Below the pieces are notes generated by a model. The model was not told where the DNA came from, did not search any database, and saw only the letters and a program-made list of their open reading frames with translations. Positions 7,289 to 16,539 of a stretch of 34,507 bases of DNA are shown here, in pieces (position 1 is the stretch's first letter; each line of letters starts with the position of its first letter). The position numbers and the translations under genes are program-made. The DNA is from Clostridia bacterium (GTDB lineage Bacteria > Bacillota > Clostridia > Oscillospirales > CAG-272), in assembly GCA_017481265.1 (NCBI GenBank), contig JAFUPK010000010.1, forward strand, positions 1 through 34,507. The letters run 5' to 3'.

Positions 7289-10219
7289 ATGATAACACTC
7301 GGAATAGATATAGGAAGCACCACCGCCAAGCTTGTCGCTTACAGCGAAGGCAAGATCATTTACTCTTGCTATGAGCGTCACATGGCACGCGTGCGCCAAA
7401 AGACAGTTGAAATGCTTGCAGAGCTTCGCCGCACTCTCGGAGATATACAGATAAATGCCGCGATCTCCGGCTCTGCAGGTCTCGGTGTCGCTGAGGCGGC
7501 AGGGATCCCCTTCGTCCAGGAGGTTGCCGCAACCACCGAGCTCGTTCGCCGTCTCCATCCCGAGACCGAAGCCGTCATCGAGCTTGGCGGCGAGGATGCA
7601 AAGATCATCTTCTTCGGTTCCGGAATCGACGAGAGAATGAACGGTACCTGCGCCGGAGGCACCGGTGCCTTCATCGACCAGATGGCAACTCTTCTCGGTA
7701 TCACCGCAGACGAGCTCGACAGTCTCAGCCTCAGCGCCCGCCGCATCTACCCCATCGCTTCCCGTTGCGGAGTTTTCGCAAAAACGGATATTCAGCCCCT
7801 GCTCAATCAGGGAGCACGCCACGAGGATATTGCCGCAAGCATCTATCAGGCAGTGGTCAACCAGACCATAGCAGGTCTTGCTCAGGGTCGCCGTATCGGC
7901 GGTCACGTGCTGTTCCTCGGCGGTCCCCTCTCCTTCTGTGAGGGACTTCACCTTCGCTTCCGCGAGACGCTGGGTCTCGACGAGAGCTGTGCCGTCCTCC
8001 CCGAATATGCAAGATGCTCCGTCGCCCTCGGAAGCGCGTTTTTTGCAGAAAATGCAGGCATCACCACTTCCCTTTCCGAGCTTGAGGAAAAGATCAGCCT
8101 TGCGCCTACGGTAAAGAGCTCGTCTGCCGCCCTTTCTCCCCTTTTCGACAGCGAAGCCGATTACGAAGCCTTCCGCGCACGCCATGCGAAGGCTACCGTT
8201 GCAAATATTGACCCCGCAGCATACACGGGCGATGCCTTCGTGGGTATCGACTGCGGAAGCACCACCACAAAGCTCGTGCTCCTTTCAAGCGACTGTGAGA
8301 TACTCTACAGCTACTATTCGTCAAACAAGGGAAACCCCGTTGAGGTAGTCCGCGAGCAGCTCAAATACATCCGAGAGCTCTGTGCAGACCGCATAACCAT
8401 CCGCGGAAGTGCCGTTACAGGCTATGGCGAGGAGCTTATCAAAAACGCCTTCGGAGTTGACATCGGTCTCGTTGAGACGGTTGCACATTACACCGCCGCA
8501 CGTCACTTCATGCCCGACGTTGACTTCATCCTCGATATCGGCGGACAGGATATCAAGTGCTTCCGCATCAAGAACGGTGCCATAGACAGCATCATGCTTA
8601 ACGAGGCGTGCTCATCCGGATGCGGCTCATTTATCGAGACCTTTGCAAAGAGCATGGGCTACACCTCCGAGGAGTTTGCCGCCCTTGCAAGGTACGCCAA
8701 AAATCCCGTAAACCTCGGAAGCCGCTGTACAGTGTTCATGAACTCCTCCGTAAAGCAGTCCCAGAAGGACGGCGCTACAGCCGAGGATATCTCAGCAGGT
8801 CTTTCAATAAGCGTCGTCAAGAACGCCATCTATAAGGTCATCCGCGCATCAAGCCCCGAGGAGCTCGGAAGCCGCGTGGTAGTTCAGGGAGGCACCTTCA
8901 TGAGCGATGCCGTCCTGCGCGCCTTTGAGCGAGAGCTTGGATGCGATGTTGTCCGTCCCGCCATCGCAGGACTTATGGGTGCATACGGCGCCGCGCTCCG
9001 TTCAATGAAGCTGAGGAGCTCATCGCTGATGTCTGCCGAAGAGCTTGCCACCTTTGAGCACAAGGCGAAGGCAGCTACCTGCAAGGGCTGTGCCAATAAC
9101 TGCAGACTCACCGTCAACACCTTCTCGGGAGGCAGACGCTTCATCTCCGGAAACCGCTGTGAAAGACCTCTCCATACAGACGGCGAGTACAAGGAGCACA
9201 AGTATAATCTTTACGATTATAAGCGCAATCTTCTCACATCCATGACCAAGGATGATCCCGTGTCAGGCGGACGTGCCGTTGTGGGAATCCCACTGGCTCT
9301 CGGCATCTATGAGACAGCTCCCCTGTGGCACGGCATATGGAAATCCCTCGGATTTAACGTGAGATTTTCCGAAATGTCCCGCCGCTCCACCTATGAGAAG
9401 GGTCAGTTCACCATCCCCTCCGACACGGCCTGCTACCCCGCAAAGCTGATGCACGGACACGTACAGGAGCTTATAGACGACGGCTGCGACATCATCTTCT
9501 ACCCCAGCCTTACATATAACGTAAAGGAGAAGGGCTCGGTAAACCACTACAACTGCCCTGTAGTCGCCTACTACTCAGAGCTTCTTAACGGAAATCTTGA
9601 GGAAATGGGCAAGTCAAGGTTCTTCTTCCCCTATCTCAATATCAACAAAAAGCTCGAGCTTGCCCGCGAGCTTGAACGGTACATTACCGAGCTTGGCTAT
9701 CCCATATCCTTCCGTGAGGCAAGACGTGCCGTCAACGCAGGCTTTGCCGAGTATGATGAGTATATGGCGAAGATACGCAGGATGGGAGAGCGCGCTCTCG
9801 ACCACGCAAAGCGCTACAACAGACGCATTATGATCCTCTCAGGCAGACCCTATCACATCGACGAGGAGATCTGCCACGGCATAGACAAGCTGGCGGCATC
9901 TCTCGGCTTTACGGTAGTCAGTGAGGACAGCATCGCCCACCTTGCAAAGACTCCCGACACAAGGGTCCTCAATCAGTGGACATACCACGCAAGGCTTTAC
10001 CGTGCCGCCGCATTTGCAGTCTCGCATCCGAGAGCAGAGCTCGTACAGCTCGTCTCCTTCGGCTGCGGAGTGGACGCCATCACCACCGACGAGGTAAGAC
10101 GCATACTTGAGGATGGCGGAAAATACTGCACGCAGATCAAGATCGATGAGATCACGAATCTCGGTGCCGTCCGCATCCGTCTCAGGAGCCTCCTTGCAGC
10201 TCTTGACGAGAAAGAATAA
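7289..10219 (+). CDS. Acyl-CoA dehydratase activase-like protein (two BadF/HgdC domains plus DUF2229)
   Basis: The 976-residue protein has two ASKHA-type ATPase domains. The first (about residues 1-260) has GIDIGSTTAKLV, a GGEDAK phosphate loop, GTCAGGTGAFIDQM and SRCGVF. The second (about 317-570) has GIDCGSTTTKLV, GGQDIK, NEACSSGCGSF and SRCTVF. The cysteines match those that hold the bridging 4Fe-4S cluster in HgdC-type activases, which drive electrons into 2-hydroxyacyl-CoA dehydratases by ATP hydrolysis. The rest (about 600-976) is the associated DUF2229 domain, with KGCANNCRL, DTACYPAKLMHGH and a late SFGCGVDA motif. No dedicated 2-hydroxyacyl-CoA pathway genes are nearby, so the physiological reductive role is unknown. 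The MarR gene is 21 bp upstream. Confidence 0.92.
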   Translation: MITLGIDIGSTTAKLVAYSEGKIIYSCYERHMARVRQKTVEMLAELRRTLGDIQINAAISGSAGLGVAEAAGIPFVQEVAATTELVRRLHPETEAVIELGGEDAKIIFFGSGIDERMNGTCAGGTGAFIDQMATLLGITADELDSLSLSARRIYPIASRCGVFAKTDIQPLLNQGARHEDIAASIYQAVVNQTIAGLAQGRRIGGHVLFLGGPLSFCEGLHLRFRETLGLDESCAVLPEYARCSVALGSAFFAENAGITTSLSELEEKISLAPTVKSSSAALSPLFDSEADYEAFRARHAKATVANIDPAAYTGDAFVGIDCGSTTTKLVLLSSDCEILYSYYSSNKGNPVEVVREQLKYIRELCADRITIRGSAVTGYGEELIKNAFGVDIGLVETVAHYTAARHFMPDVDFILDIGGQDIKCFRIKNGAIDSIMLNEACSSGCGSFIETFAKSMGYTSEEFAALARYAKNPVNLGSRCTVFMNSSVKQSQKDGATAEDISAGLSISVVKNAIYKVIRASSPEELGSRVVVQGGTFMSDAVLRAFERELGCDVVRPAIAGLMGAYGAALRSMKLRSSSLMSAEELATFEHKAKAATCKGCANNCRLTVNTFSGGRRFISGNRCERPLHTDGEYKEHKYNLYDYKRNLLTSMTKDDPVSGGRAVVGIPLALGIYETAPLWHGIWKSLGFNVRFSEMSRRSTYEKGQFTIPSDTACYPAKLMHGHVQELIDDGCDIIFYPSLTYNVKEKGSVNHYNCPVVAYYSELLNGNLEEMGKSRFFFPYLNINKKLELARELERYITELGYPISFREARRAVNAGFAEYDEYMAKIRRMGERALDHAKRYNRRIMILSGRPYHIDEEICHGIDKLAASLGFTVVSEDSIAHLAKTPDTRVLNQWTYHARLYRAAAFAVSHPRAELVQLVSFGCGVDAITTDEVRRILEDGGKYCTQIKIDEITNLGAVRIRLRSLLAALDEKE

Positions 10220-10240
10220 ATATTTTCGCTGAAGCAAAAT

Positions 10241-10312
10241 GCGATATATTCAGCTTCGCTGAATGTGATATGTTTTTCTCAGGCAAATGCGATATACGCC
10301 TACGGCGTGCGA
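10241..10312 (+). repeat. Three-unit 24-bp repeat (GYGATAT plus hairpin)
   Basis: GCGATAT at 10241, GTGATAT at 10265 and GCGATAT at 10289 are exactly 24 bp apart. Unit one carries stem ATTCAG/CTGAAT, and unit three carries ACGCC/GGCGT; the middle unit has decayed. The array fills the gap between two functionally linked genes, and its last unit reads in frame (ATGCGATATACG) into the downstream gene. Confidence 0.75.
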
Positions 10313-10334
10313 AACACAGAAAGGAAGGTCACAA

Positions 10335-11609
10335 ATGGCACAGACCTATATACCCTTCACCAAAGAAATGAAAAAGGATTACAAGATCCTTATTCCCAAT
10401 ATGCTTCCCGTACACTTCCGACTCATTGTCCGCGTTCTTCGCAACTACGGCTACGATGCCGAGCTTCTTGAGACCACAGGCCCCGAGATCGGCGAAACGG
10501 GACTTAAATACGTACACAATGATACCTGCTATCCCGCCATCCTCGTTATCGGACAGTTTCTTCACGCCATAAAGAGCGGAAAGTACGACCCCGACCGAAC
10601 AGCTCTCGTGCTGTTCCAGACGGGAGGCGGTTGCCGTGCCTCAAACTACGTATCGCTTCTCCGCAAGGCTCTCGAAAGAGCAGGCTACGGACACGTGCCC
10701 GTCATATCCTTCGGACTGGCGGGGCTTGAAAAGCACCCCGGCTTCAATATCGACCTCCCCAAGCTCCACCGCATGGTTTACGCCGTGCTCTACGGGGACC
10801 TTCTCATGACACTGGTCAACCAGACCAAGCCCTATGAGATATACCGCGGAGATGCAGAGGCAAAAAGCGAATACTGGTCGGCAAGGCTCACCGACGATAT
10901 GGCTAAAAACAGCATAAAATATCCCCGTGTCCTCGACAACTACCGAGAGATCGTCCGCGATTTTGCCTCCATCCCCATGAGGCGCTGTGAAAAGGTCAAG
11001 GTCGGCGTAGTGGGCGAGATATTTGTAAAGTTCTCTCCCCTCGGCAATAACAATCTGGAAAGCTTCCTCGTTTCCGAGGGTGCCGAGGTCGTCATCCCCG
11101 GACTTGCGGACTTCTGTATGTACTGTGTATACAACGGAATCGTGGATACACAGCTTTACGGCATCGGCAGAGCAAAGCGTGCCGTATGGGAGACTATTTA
11201 CAAGTTCCTCTTAAAGAAACAGCGTGACATAATCGACATTATGAAGGAGGAGGGCACCTTCCGTCCCATCACTCCCTTTGACCACACTGTTTCTCTTTGC
11301 GAGGGCTTTATAAACCGCGGTGTCAAAATGGGTGAGGGTTGGCTCCTTACCGCAGAGATGCTGGAGCTTTACGAGATCGGTGCTGAGAACATCGTCTGCA
11401 CACAGCCCTTCGGATGCCTGCCTAACCACATCTGCGGCAAGGGAATGATGAAGCCCCTGAAAGCGGCAAGACCGAATATGAACATAATCGCCATCGACTA
11501 TGACACGGGTGCATCTGTTGTAAACCAGCAGAACCGTATCAAGCTGATGCTTGCGGGAGCCGCAAGAAAAGCGACCGAAGCTCCCACCCCCGAAAAAACT
11601 CACGTATGA
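10335..11609 (+). CDS. 2-hydroxyacyl-CoA dehydratase-like (HgdB family) protein
   Basis: The 424-residue protein belongs to the HgdB/BcrC-type dehydratase family, matching the C-terminal domain of the ~1400-residue fused activase proteins. Conserved cysteines that could hold a 4Fe-4S cluster are visible: NDTCYPAI, TGGGCRASNY, ADFCMYCVYNG and VCTQPFGCLPNHICGKG. It would be the electron-accepting partner of the upstream activase. ATG at 10335 is chosen for its AGAAAGGAAGG site; an upstream in-frame ATG at 10287 lies inside the 24-bp repeat and lacks one. Its stop is followed by the hairpin that flanks repeat copy B. Confidence 0.88.
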   Translation: MAQTYIPFTKEMKKDYKILIPNMLPVHFRLIVRVLRNYGYDAELLETTGPEIGETGLKYVHNDTCYPAILVIGQFLHAIKSGKYDPDRTALVLFQTGGGCRASNYVSLLRKALERAGYGHVPVISFGLAGLEKHPGFNIDLPKLHRMVYAVLYGDLLMTLVNQTKPYEIYRGDAEAKSEYWSARLTDDMAKNSIKYPRVLDNYREIVRDFASIPMRRCEKVKVGVVGEIFVKFSPLGNNNLESFLVSEGAEVVIPGLADFCMYCVYNGIVDTQLYGIGRAKRAVWETIYKFLLKKQRDIIDIMKEEGTFRPITPFDHTVSLCEGFINRGVKMGEGWLLTAEMLELYEIGAENIVCTQPFGCLPNHICGKGMMKPLKAARPNMNIIAIDYDTGASVVNQQNRIKLMLAGAARKATEAPTPEKTHV

Positions 11610-11615
11610 TAAATA

Positions 11616-11643
11616 CCCCCCTTTGTATTAAACAAAGGGGGGT
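11616..11643. repeat. Target-site hairpin, left copy (repeat copy B)
   Basis: A 28-bp direct repeat of 11879-11906, identical. It is itself a hairpin: CCCCCC-TTTGT paired with ACAAA-GGGGGG. It abuts the outer end of the element at 11644. Neither strand has a clear T-tract directly after it. Confidence 0.85.
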
Positions 11644-11877
11644 CAGACTACTGACAAACCCTGTGCCAAAGCACAGGGTTTGTCAAATTAAACAAAAACT
11701 AAATCTAAAGTTAAAGGAGATGCGCGGTCTGCGGACCGCTTTTCGGACGAATAAGGGGTATTTCGCGCCTTGCGAGGCGCGATTCAGGGCTCTGCCCTAA
11801 AAACCCGCGACCTTTCGAGAAAGGTCGATCAAAGCTTTTGGGCATTTTGACAACGTGAAACCTTTGTCAGCAAACTG
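11644..11877 (-). repeat. Structured mobile-like repeat, copy B
   Basis: A 234-bp full copy read on the minus strand. It begins CAGTTTGCTGACAAAGG at 11877 and ends with TGTCAGTAGTCTG at 11644, giving terminal inverted repeats CAG-NNN-GCTGACAAA. Internal hairpins on this strand: H1 AGGGC aga GCCCT, H2 CGCGCCT cgca AGGCGCG (11764-11781), H3 GCGGTC cgca GACCGC (11724-11739) and the terminal long stem around ACAAACCCTGTGC. It lies between the convergent HgdB-like and GH123-like genes. Confidence 0.92.
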
Positions 11878-11878
11878 C

Positions 11879-11906
11879 CCCCCCTTTGTATTAAACAAAG
11901 GGGGGT
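11879..11906. repeat. Target-site hairpin, right copy (repeat copy B)
   Basis: Identical 28-bp partner of 11616-11643, separated from the element end by one extra C. It lies 11 bp beyond the stop codon of the GH123-like gene and is probably its original terminator stem. Confidence 0.85.
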
Positions 11907-11917
11907 ATTATCATCGT

Positions 11918-13555
11918 TCAGCTCATCATCTCGCCAATACGGCGCCTTACGTTTTCAATGTATTCCCTGCCGGGCAAGTAACGGTCAAAGGCAAGTCCTC
12001 CGTCAATGCCTTCATCTATAACGCGCAGTACAGCCTCCCGTCCGTAACGTGCCTCAGCCGCCTCAAGTGCGCGTATGTCGCAAAGTGCCTCGTAAAATGC
12101 CCGCAGACGCAGAGACGGAACAGCATCTCCGTTTTCACCGGGATATACGGAGAAGGCATCCCCTGCAGGAGCAAAATAGTCTCCGTCAGTTACAGTATAT
12201 GGGTCAACGCTGTAGCGTGAATACTGACTCTTGTAGAAGTTAAATCCCCAGTGCAAAAAGCCGGTGCATCTCGCCTTCCACATCTGGAATCCTATAACAC
12301 GCACACGTGAAAGCGGCATAGCGATATACCTGTTTGACACCTCCGAGCTTTGGCTGCAGCAATAGTACACCCAAAGTCCCTCCGGTATATGGCGAAGAAA
12401 ATCTCCTGCGTGATCCGTTCCCGGGATCGGCTTTTTGCAGATGCCCTTGGTGTAGAACTTCACATCCGAAAGGGCGTCCGCCACGATATACCCGTCAAGC
12501 AGATCGCTGACCGCCTCGGTAGCCGAGCGGTAGCTTTCCTCCTGCTCATCGGAGGGCTCATCGGAAATGTGGAATATGCACCTTTGATCAAGCCCACGAT
12601 CTCTCATATGTCCGAGGAATGCTTCAAGGAAGGAACGCAAAAAGGTAATGTACTCGGCGCTTCCCGAGTCAGTTTCCCAGCCGAATACGCGCTTTTGCTC
12701 GCCGTTCACACTTGCCATGACCTTGGGTGCGTGGTATGCTCCCCACTGAGTGAACAGATGGGATATCTCGAAATACTCAACACCCTCGTCAAGAGCCATA
12801 TCGCACCAGCGGTCAAGCTTTTCAAAGCCAAAGTGCCAACTGCCGTTTTCTAAAAACACGTCAACAAGCTGTACCGTAAGCCGTTCTCCACCCACCCGGG
12901 TGTCAAGGGGAGGGGTAAACACAGGTGTATACAGCGCATTTATTCCGTTTTCCACAGCCGTGCGTACCCATCGGCGAAGCAGACCAAAATGCTCATCGGA
13001 CAGAGCAGGTACACCGTAATACTCGGCAATGCAGTCCGCGTGAAGTATCTGCATAACGCAGGTCTTTTGGTGAGGAATAGCCGCTTCAAGCACCTTGAAG
13101 TCAAGCTTTTCCGTGACAGACTGCGACACTTCCTCATCCTTGGTGCAAAGAGTCAGCGAAAGGCTGTGTTCACCCGGGCAAAGGTCGGAAAGCTCGATGC
13201 GAAGCATGGTAAGCCCGCGCTGGGGAGCAAAAAGGAGAGTGTCCTCGTTTATCTCCGTCATAATATCGGGATATACTCCCGGCTCCTTTGACATATAGTC
13301 ATCGTCGTTCCATGTGGGATAACAGGGCACGCGGACGGGAACTGTGTCTATTCTGTAAAGGCGCGCTTTTCCACAATCAGCGGAAAGTGTCAAGGTCACA
13401 CCTGTTTTGAGAAAGGCATCCGTGTCACAAAAAACAGCGTGAACAGCAAATGTCTCTCCCGAAAAGATTGGGTACGGGGCGTAGTCCTTCACATCCTTCA
13501 TGGTGTGACATGAAAGAAACTTATCAAGGGGAGATGTGAATTTAAGCTCAAGCAT
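11918..13555 (-). CDS. GH123-like glycoside hydrolase (DUF4091)
   Basis: The 545-residue protein has an N-terminal beta-sandwich-like region and a C-terminal DUF4091/GH123 catalytic domain (about residues 160-545). The adjacent acid pair in HISDEPSDEQ matches the Asp-Glu pair used for substrate-assisted catalysis in GH123 N-acetyl-beta-galactosaminidases. Other family blocks are YFEISHLFTQWGA and RVIGFQMWKARCTGFLHWGFNFY. No signal peptide is visible, so it probably acts in the cytoplasm on imported sugars. Substrate is inference from the family. ATG at 13555 has GGAG six bases upstream; an in-frame ATG at 13567 lacks one. A lipoprotein gene lies 87 bp upstream on the same strand. Confidence 0.85.
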   Translation of the reverse strand: MLELKFTSPLDKFLSCHTMKDVKDYAPYPIFSGETFAVHAVFCDTDAFLKTGVTLTLSADCGKARLYRIDTVPVRVPCYPTWNDDDYMSKEPGVYPDIMTEINEDTLLFAPQRGLTMLRIELSDLCPGEHSLSLTLCTKDEEVSQSVTEKLDFKVLEAAIPHQKTCVMQILHADCIAEYYGVPALSDEHFGLLRRWVRTAVENGINALYTPVFTPPLDTRVGGERLTVQLVDVFLENGSWHFGFEKLDRWCDMALDEGVEYFEISHLFTQWGAYHAPKVMASVNGEQKRVFGWETDSGSAEYITFLRSFLEAFLGHMRDRGLDQRCIFHISDEPSDEQEESYRSATEAVSDLLDGYIVADALSDVKFYTKGICKKPIPGTDHAGDFLRHIPEGLWVYYCCSQSSEVSNRYIAMPLSRVRVIGFQMWKARCTGFLHWGFNFYKSQYSRYSVDPYTVTDGDYFAPAGDAFSVYPGENGDAVPSLRLRAFYEALCDIRALEAAEARYGREAVLRVIDEGIDGGLAFDRYLPGREYIENVRRRIGEMMS

Positions 13556-13642
13556 AGTAGTCTCCATTCAAACTATGGTTGCATAAAAGTCGCGGCTTTC
13601 CAAACGAGATTTAAACTTCTCGCCGGCACCTATAATAGCCGA

Positions 13643-14458
13643 TTATTCTATTATTTCTATGGGCTCCGCAGTCACGGGACAGTTTCTGACATCAAGAATG
13701 TGTTCATAGGAGACCTTCTCCAGATTCGGAAGCAGATCAAGGGATGAAAGATCAAGCCCGTCCTCACCCACAAAATGATCTATGGTGCAGAACATTTCGA
13801 AGTGCTCTGCCAGCATTTCTTTTTCTCGTTCACTAATAGCAGACTCCAAAACAACGATCGCTCCCACCTCCTTGGTTATGGGAAAAGCCGTGAGCATTGA
13901 CTGCTTGGCTTCCTCGGTAAGTCCGGGGGCTTCAGGATTTATGTATTCATAATAAGACATGAACGTTAACTTCATAAAATCGAAGTCATTCGCATTCATG
14001 CCGTTTATCACAAGCCCCGGATCCGCTTCAAAGCGATCACTGATATCTTCTAAAGCCCCACTGTAGCTTTTTTCATATCTGTCAACGCGAATGTATCCTT
14101 TGCCGATGCATATTGCGTAAAAATCGCTTCCGTTGATGGCGGCATCTATAACCTGCTTGCCATCCTTTACACCAATGCTTTCGATAGTAATGGTCTCTAC
14201 GGACTCGATCATACCGTCAGTCAGCTCTCCGCCGACCTCAACGCCGTGGTATGCGCGGATAGCCTCAAGAATGATATCGGGAAGCTCATCTTCTGCCTTC
14301 TCGGCAAGCTCTCCATGTACATCCTTTACCTCTTCATTGCTTTCGGCAGTAGTATCAGCCTTGCTCTCAGCATCGATCCTTTCCGAATCTCCCTTCGCGC
14401 ATGAATACAGAGAAATAACGGTAACAAGGGCAAGTAATAACGCAAATAATCTTTTCAT
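13643..14458 (-). CDS. Putative lipoprotein of unknown function
   Basis: The 271-residue protein begins with a lipoprotein signal peptide (MKRLFALLLALVTVISLYSC), with the lipobox cysteine at residue 20. An acidic serine/glutamate-rich linker (~20-55) is followed by a folded domain rich in alternating charged and hydrophobic residues. I do not recognise the domain. The start is 14 nt after AGAAAGG, which is long. It lies between thrS, whose terminator precedes it, and the GH123-like gene; no promoter of its own is clear, so read-through is possible. Confidence 0.75.
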   Translation of the reverse strand: MKRLFALLLALVTVISLYSCAKGDSERIDAESKADTTAESNEEVKDVHGELAEKAEDELPDIILEAIRAYHGVEVGGELTDGMIESVETITIESIGVKDGKQVIDAAINGSDFYAICIGKGYIRVDRYEKSYSGALEDISDRFEADPGLVINGMNANDFDFMKLTFMSYYEYINPEAPGLTEEAKQSMLTAFPITKEVGAIVVLESAISEREKEMLAEHFEMFCTIDHFVGEDGLDLSSLDLLPNLEKVSYEHILDVRNCPVTAEPIEIIE

Positions 14459-14490
14459 TTTGTAAAACCGTGCCTTTCTTAAATAAATTC

Positions 14491-14537
14491 AAAAAATACC
14501 AAAGCAGGAGCTGACCATAATGTTCAGCTCCTGCTTT
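14491..14537 (-). terminator. thrS terminator
   Basis: A 14-bp stem (AAAGCAGGAGCTGA and its complement at 14524-14537, loop of 9) is followed on the minus strand by GGTATTTTTTG. Confidence 0.85.
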
Positions 14538-14553
14538 TTCGCATGAAATAAAA

Positions 14554-16494
14554 TTATCTCTTCTTTTCCGCGACCTCAGAGAGGAGCTTTGCCTTGAAAT
14601 CACAAAGGGACATTACTCCGCCTTCGCCTTCGACGCGTGCGCGGACGGAAACAGATTCGCTGTTCATCTCGTTCTCGCCTACGATAACGATATAGGGAGT
14701 CTTTTCAAGCTGAGCCGCGCGGATCTTGTACTTCATGGTGTCCGTGCCAAGATCAGCCTCAACGCGGAGTCCCGCATCTGCAAGAGTCTGTCTGACCTTG
14801 TCTGCGTAATCGTTGAACGCCGTGGATACGGGGATGACCGTGACCTGATTCGGAGACAGCCACAGCGGAAGGGCGCCTGCGTACTTCTCAAGAAGAAGAG
14901 CAAGTGTACGCTCATAGCATCCCATGGATGTTCTGTGGATGATATAGGGGGTCGTCATAGAATTGTCGCGGTCAACATACTCCATACCGAACTTCTTCGC
15001 AAGGAGCATATCTATCTGGATGGTTACGATAGTGTCCTCCTTACCGAACACGTTCTTGCACTGGATGTCAAGCTTCGGTCCGTAGAAGGCAGCCTCGTCG
15101 ATGCCGATGGTGTAGTTCTCGCGGCCGAGAAGATCGTCAAGAAGCTCGCCCATAACAGCCTGAGCCTCGTCCCACTGCTCGGGAGTACCCTCGTACTTTG
15201 ACGTATTGTTGGGATCCCACTGAGAGAAGCGGAATGTGCAGTCCTCCCAGAGACCGAGAGTCTCAAGGCAGTATCTTGCAAGCTCAAGGCAGCCCTTGAA
15301 CTCCTCAGCAAGCTGATCGGGACGGAGAACGAGGTGTCCCTCAGAGATGGTGAACTGGCGGACACGGATAAGACCGTGCATCTCACCGGAGTCCTCGTTG
15401 CGGAAGAGAGTGGAGGTCTCGCCAAGTCTCATGGGAAGCTCTCTGTAGGAGCGCTTCTTATTGAGGAATACCTGATACTGGAAGGGACAGGTCATAGGAC
15501 GGAGAGCGAAGCATTCCTTGGTCTCGTCGTAAGGATCGCCGATGACGAACATACCGTCGAGGTAGTGATCCCAGTGGCCGGAGATCTTGAAGAACTCACG
15601 CTTACCCATAAGGGGAGTCTTTGTAAGGAGGTAGCCGCGGCGCTGTTCCTCATCCTCGATCCATCTCTGGAGAAGCTGGATAACGCGGCTTCCCTTGGGA
15701 AGCATAATGGGAAGTCCCTGACCTACGGTGTCGACTGTGGTGAAGAAGCCGAGCTCGCGGCCGATCTTGTTGTGGTCACGCTTGCGTGCTTCCTCGATCT
15801 GCTCAAGGTGAGCCTTTAGAGCATCCTTATTCGGGAAGGCTGTACCGTAAACACGGCAGAGCATCTTCTTTGTGGAATCACCTCTCCAGTAAGCACCTGT
15901 ACATGAGGTGAGCTTGAACGCCTTGATAGCGCCTGTGGAGAAGAGGTGGGGACCTGCGCAGAGGTCAACGAACTCACCCTGCTTATAGAAGGAGATGACC
16001 GCATCCTCGGGAAGGTCACGGATAAGCTCTACCTTGTAGGGCTCGTCACGCTCTTCCATGAAAGCGATAGCTTCCTCTCGGGGGAGAGTGAATCTTTCAA
16101 GCTTTGCGTTAGCCTTGATGATCTTCTTCATCTCAGCTTCGATAGCGGGAAGATCATCGGGAGTGAGTGCGGGGGTGATGTCGAAGTCGTAGTAGAAGCC
16201 CTCGTCGATAGCGGGACCGATAGTGAGCTTAGCTGTGGGGTAGAGAGTCTTTACAGCCTCAGCGAGAACGTGAGAAGCTGTGTGGCGGAAGACCTTTGCG
16301 CCCTCTGCATCAGCAAAGCTGAGAAGGGAGATCTCCGCATCGGCTTCGATAAGGTGAGTCATGCCGACGACGTTGCCGTTGACCTTAGCGGCAATAAACT
16401 CACGGGAAACGGGAGCGACACTTGCGCAAGCATCGTAGACAGTTACGGGAGCATCGAAGGAGAGCTCTGCGCCGTTAAAAAGTACCTTGATCAT
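14554..16494 (-). CDS. thrS: Threonine-tRNA ligase
   Basis: The 646-residue enzyme charges tRNA-Thr with threonine in the cytoplasm. Domain order is standard: TGS (residues ~1-60, VLFNGAELSFDAPVTVYDA), the editing domain with HTASH at ~73, the class II catalytic core with motif 2 (TSTLFRNEDSGEMHGL) and RPMTCPFQYQVF, and a C-terminal anticodon domain (PNQVTVIPV onward). Length matches bacterial ThrRS. ATG has AAGGAAGG at the usual distance. Expression is expected to respond to uncharged tRNA-Thr through the T-box leader directly upstream. Confidence 0.98.
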   Translation of the reverse strand: MIKVLFNGAELSFDAPVTVYDACASVAPVSREFIAAKVNGNVVGMTHLIEADAEISLLSFADAEGAKVFRHTASHVLAEAVKTLYPTAKLTIGPAIDEGFYYDFDITPALTPDDLPAIEAEMKKIIKANAKLERFTLPREEAIAFMEERDEPYKVELIRDLPEDAVISFYKQGEFVDLCAGPHLFSTGAIKAFKLTSCTGAYWRGDSTKKMLCRVYGTAFPNKDALKAHLEQIEEARKRDHNKIGRELGFFTTVDTVGQGLPIMLPKGSRVIQLLQRWIEDEEQRRGYLLTKTPLMGKREFFKISGHWDHYLDGMFVIGDPYDETKECFALRPMTCPFQYQVFLNKKRSYRELPMRLGETSTLFRNEDSGEMHGLIRVRQFTISEGHLVLRPDQLAEEFKGCLELARYCLETLGLWEDCTFRFSQWDPNNTSKYEGTPEQWDEAQAVMGELLDDLLGRENYTIGIDEAAFYGPKLDIQCKNVFGKEDTIVTIQIDMLLAKKFGMEYVDRDNSMTTPYIIHRTSMGCYERTLALLLEKYAGALPLWLSPNQVTVIPVSTAFNDYADKVRQTLADAGLRVEADLGTDTMKYKIRAAQLEKTPYIVIVGENEMNSESVSVRARVEGEGGVMSLCDFKAKLLSEVAEKKR

Positions 16495-16539
16495 GATGAT
16501 ACCTTCCTTTTCTACCTATAAAGGTGGGATAAAAATGAG

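Noticed and set aside
7019-8185. A 388-codon open frame on the minus strand opposite the activase gene.
   Set aside because: It lies wholly inside a gene with clear domain matches, has no ribosome site or promoter, and looks like the reverse-frame shadow of GC-rich codons.
10241-10312. The 24-bp periodic units considered as a CRISPR array.
   Set aside because: Only three units, with just a 7-bp conserved core and no spacers of unique sequence; no cas genes.
11616-11906. Group IIC intron remnant, because these introns also target terminators.
   Set aside because: No domain V/VI or EBS-like features, far too short, terminal inverted repeats are present, and group II introns do not duplicate the target.
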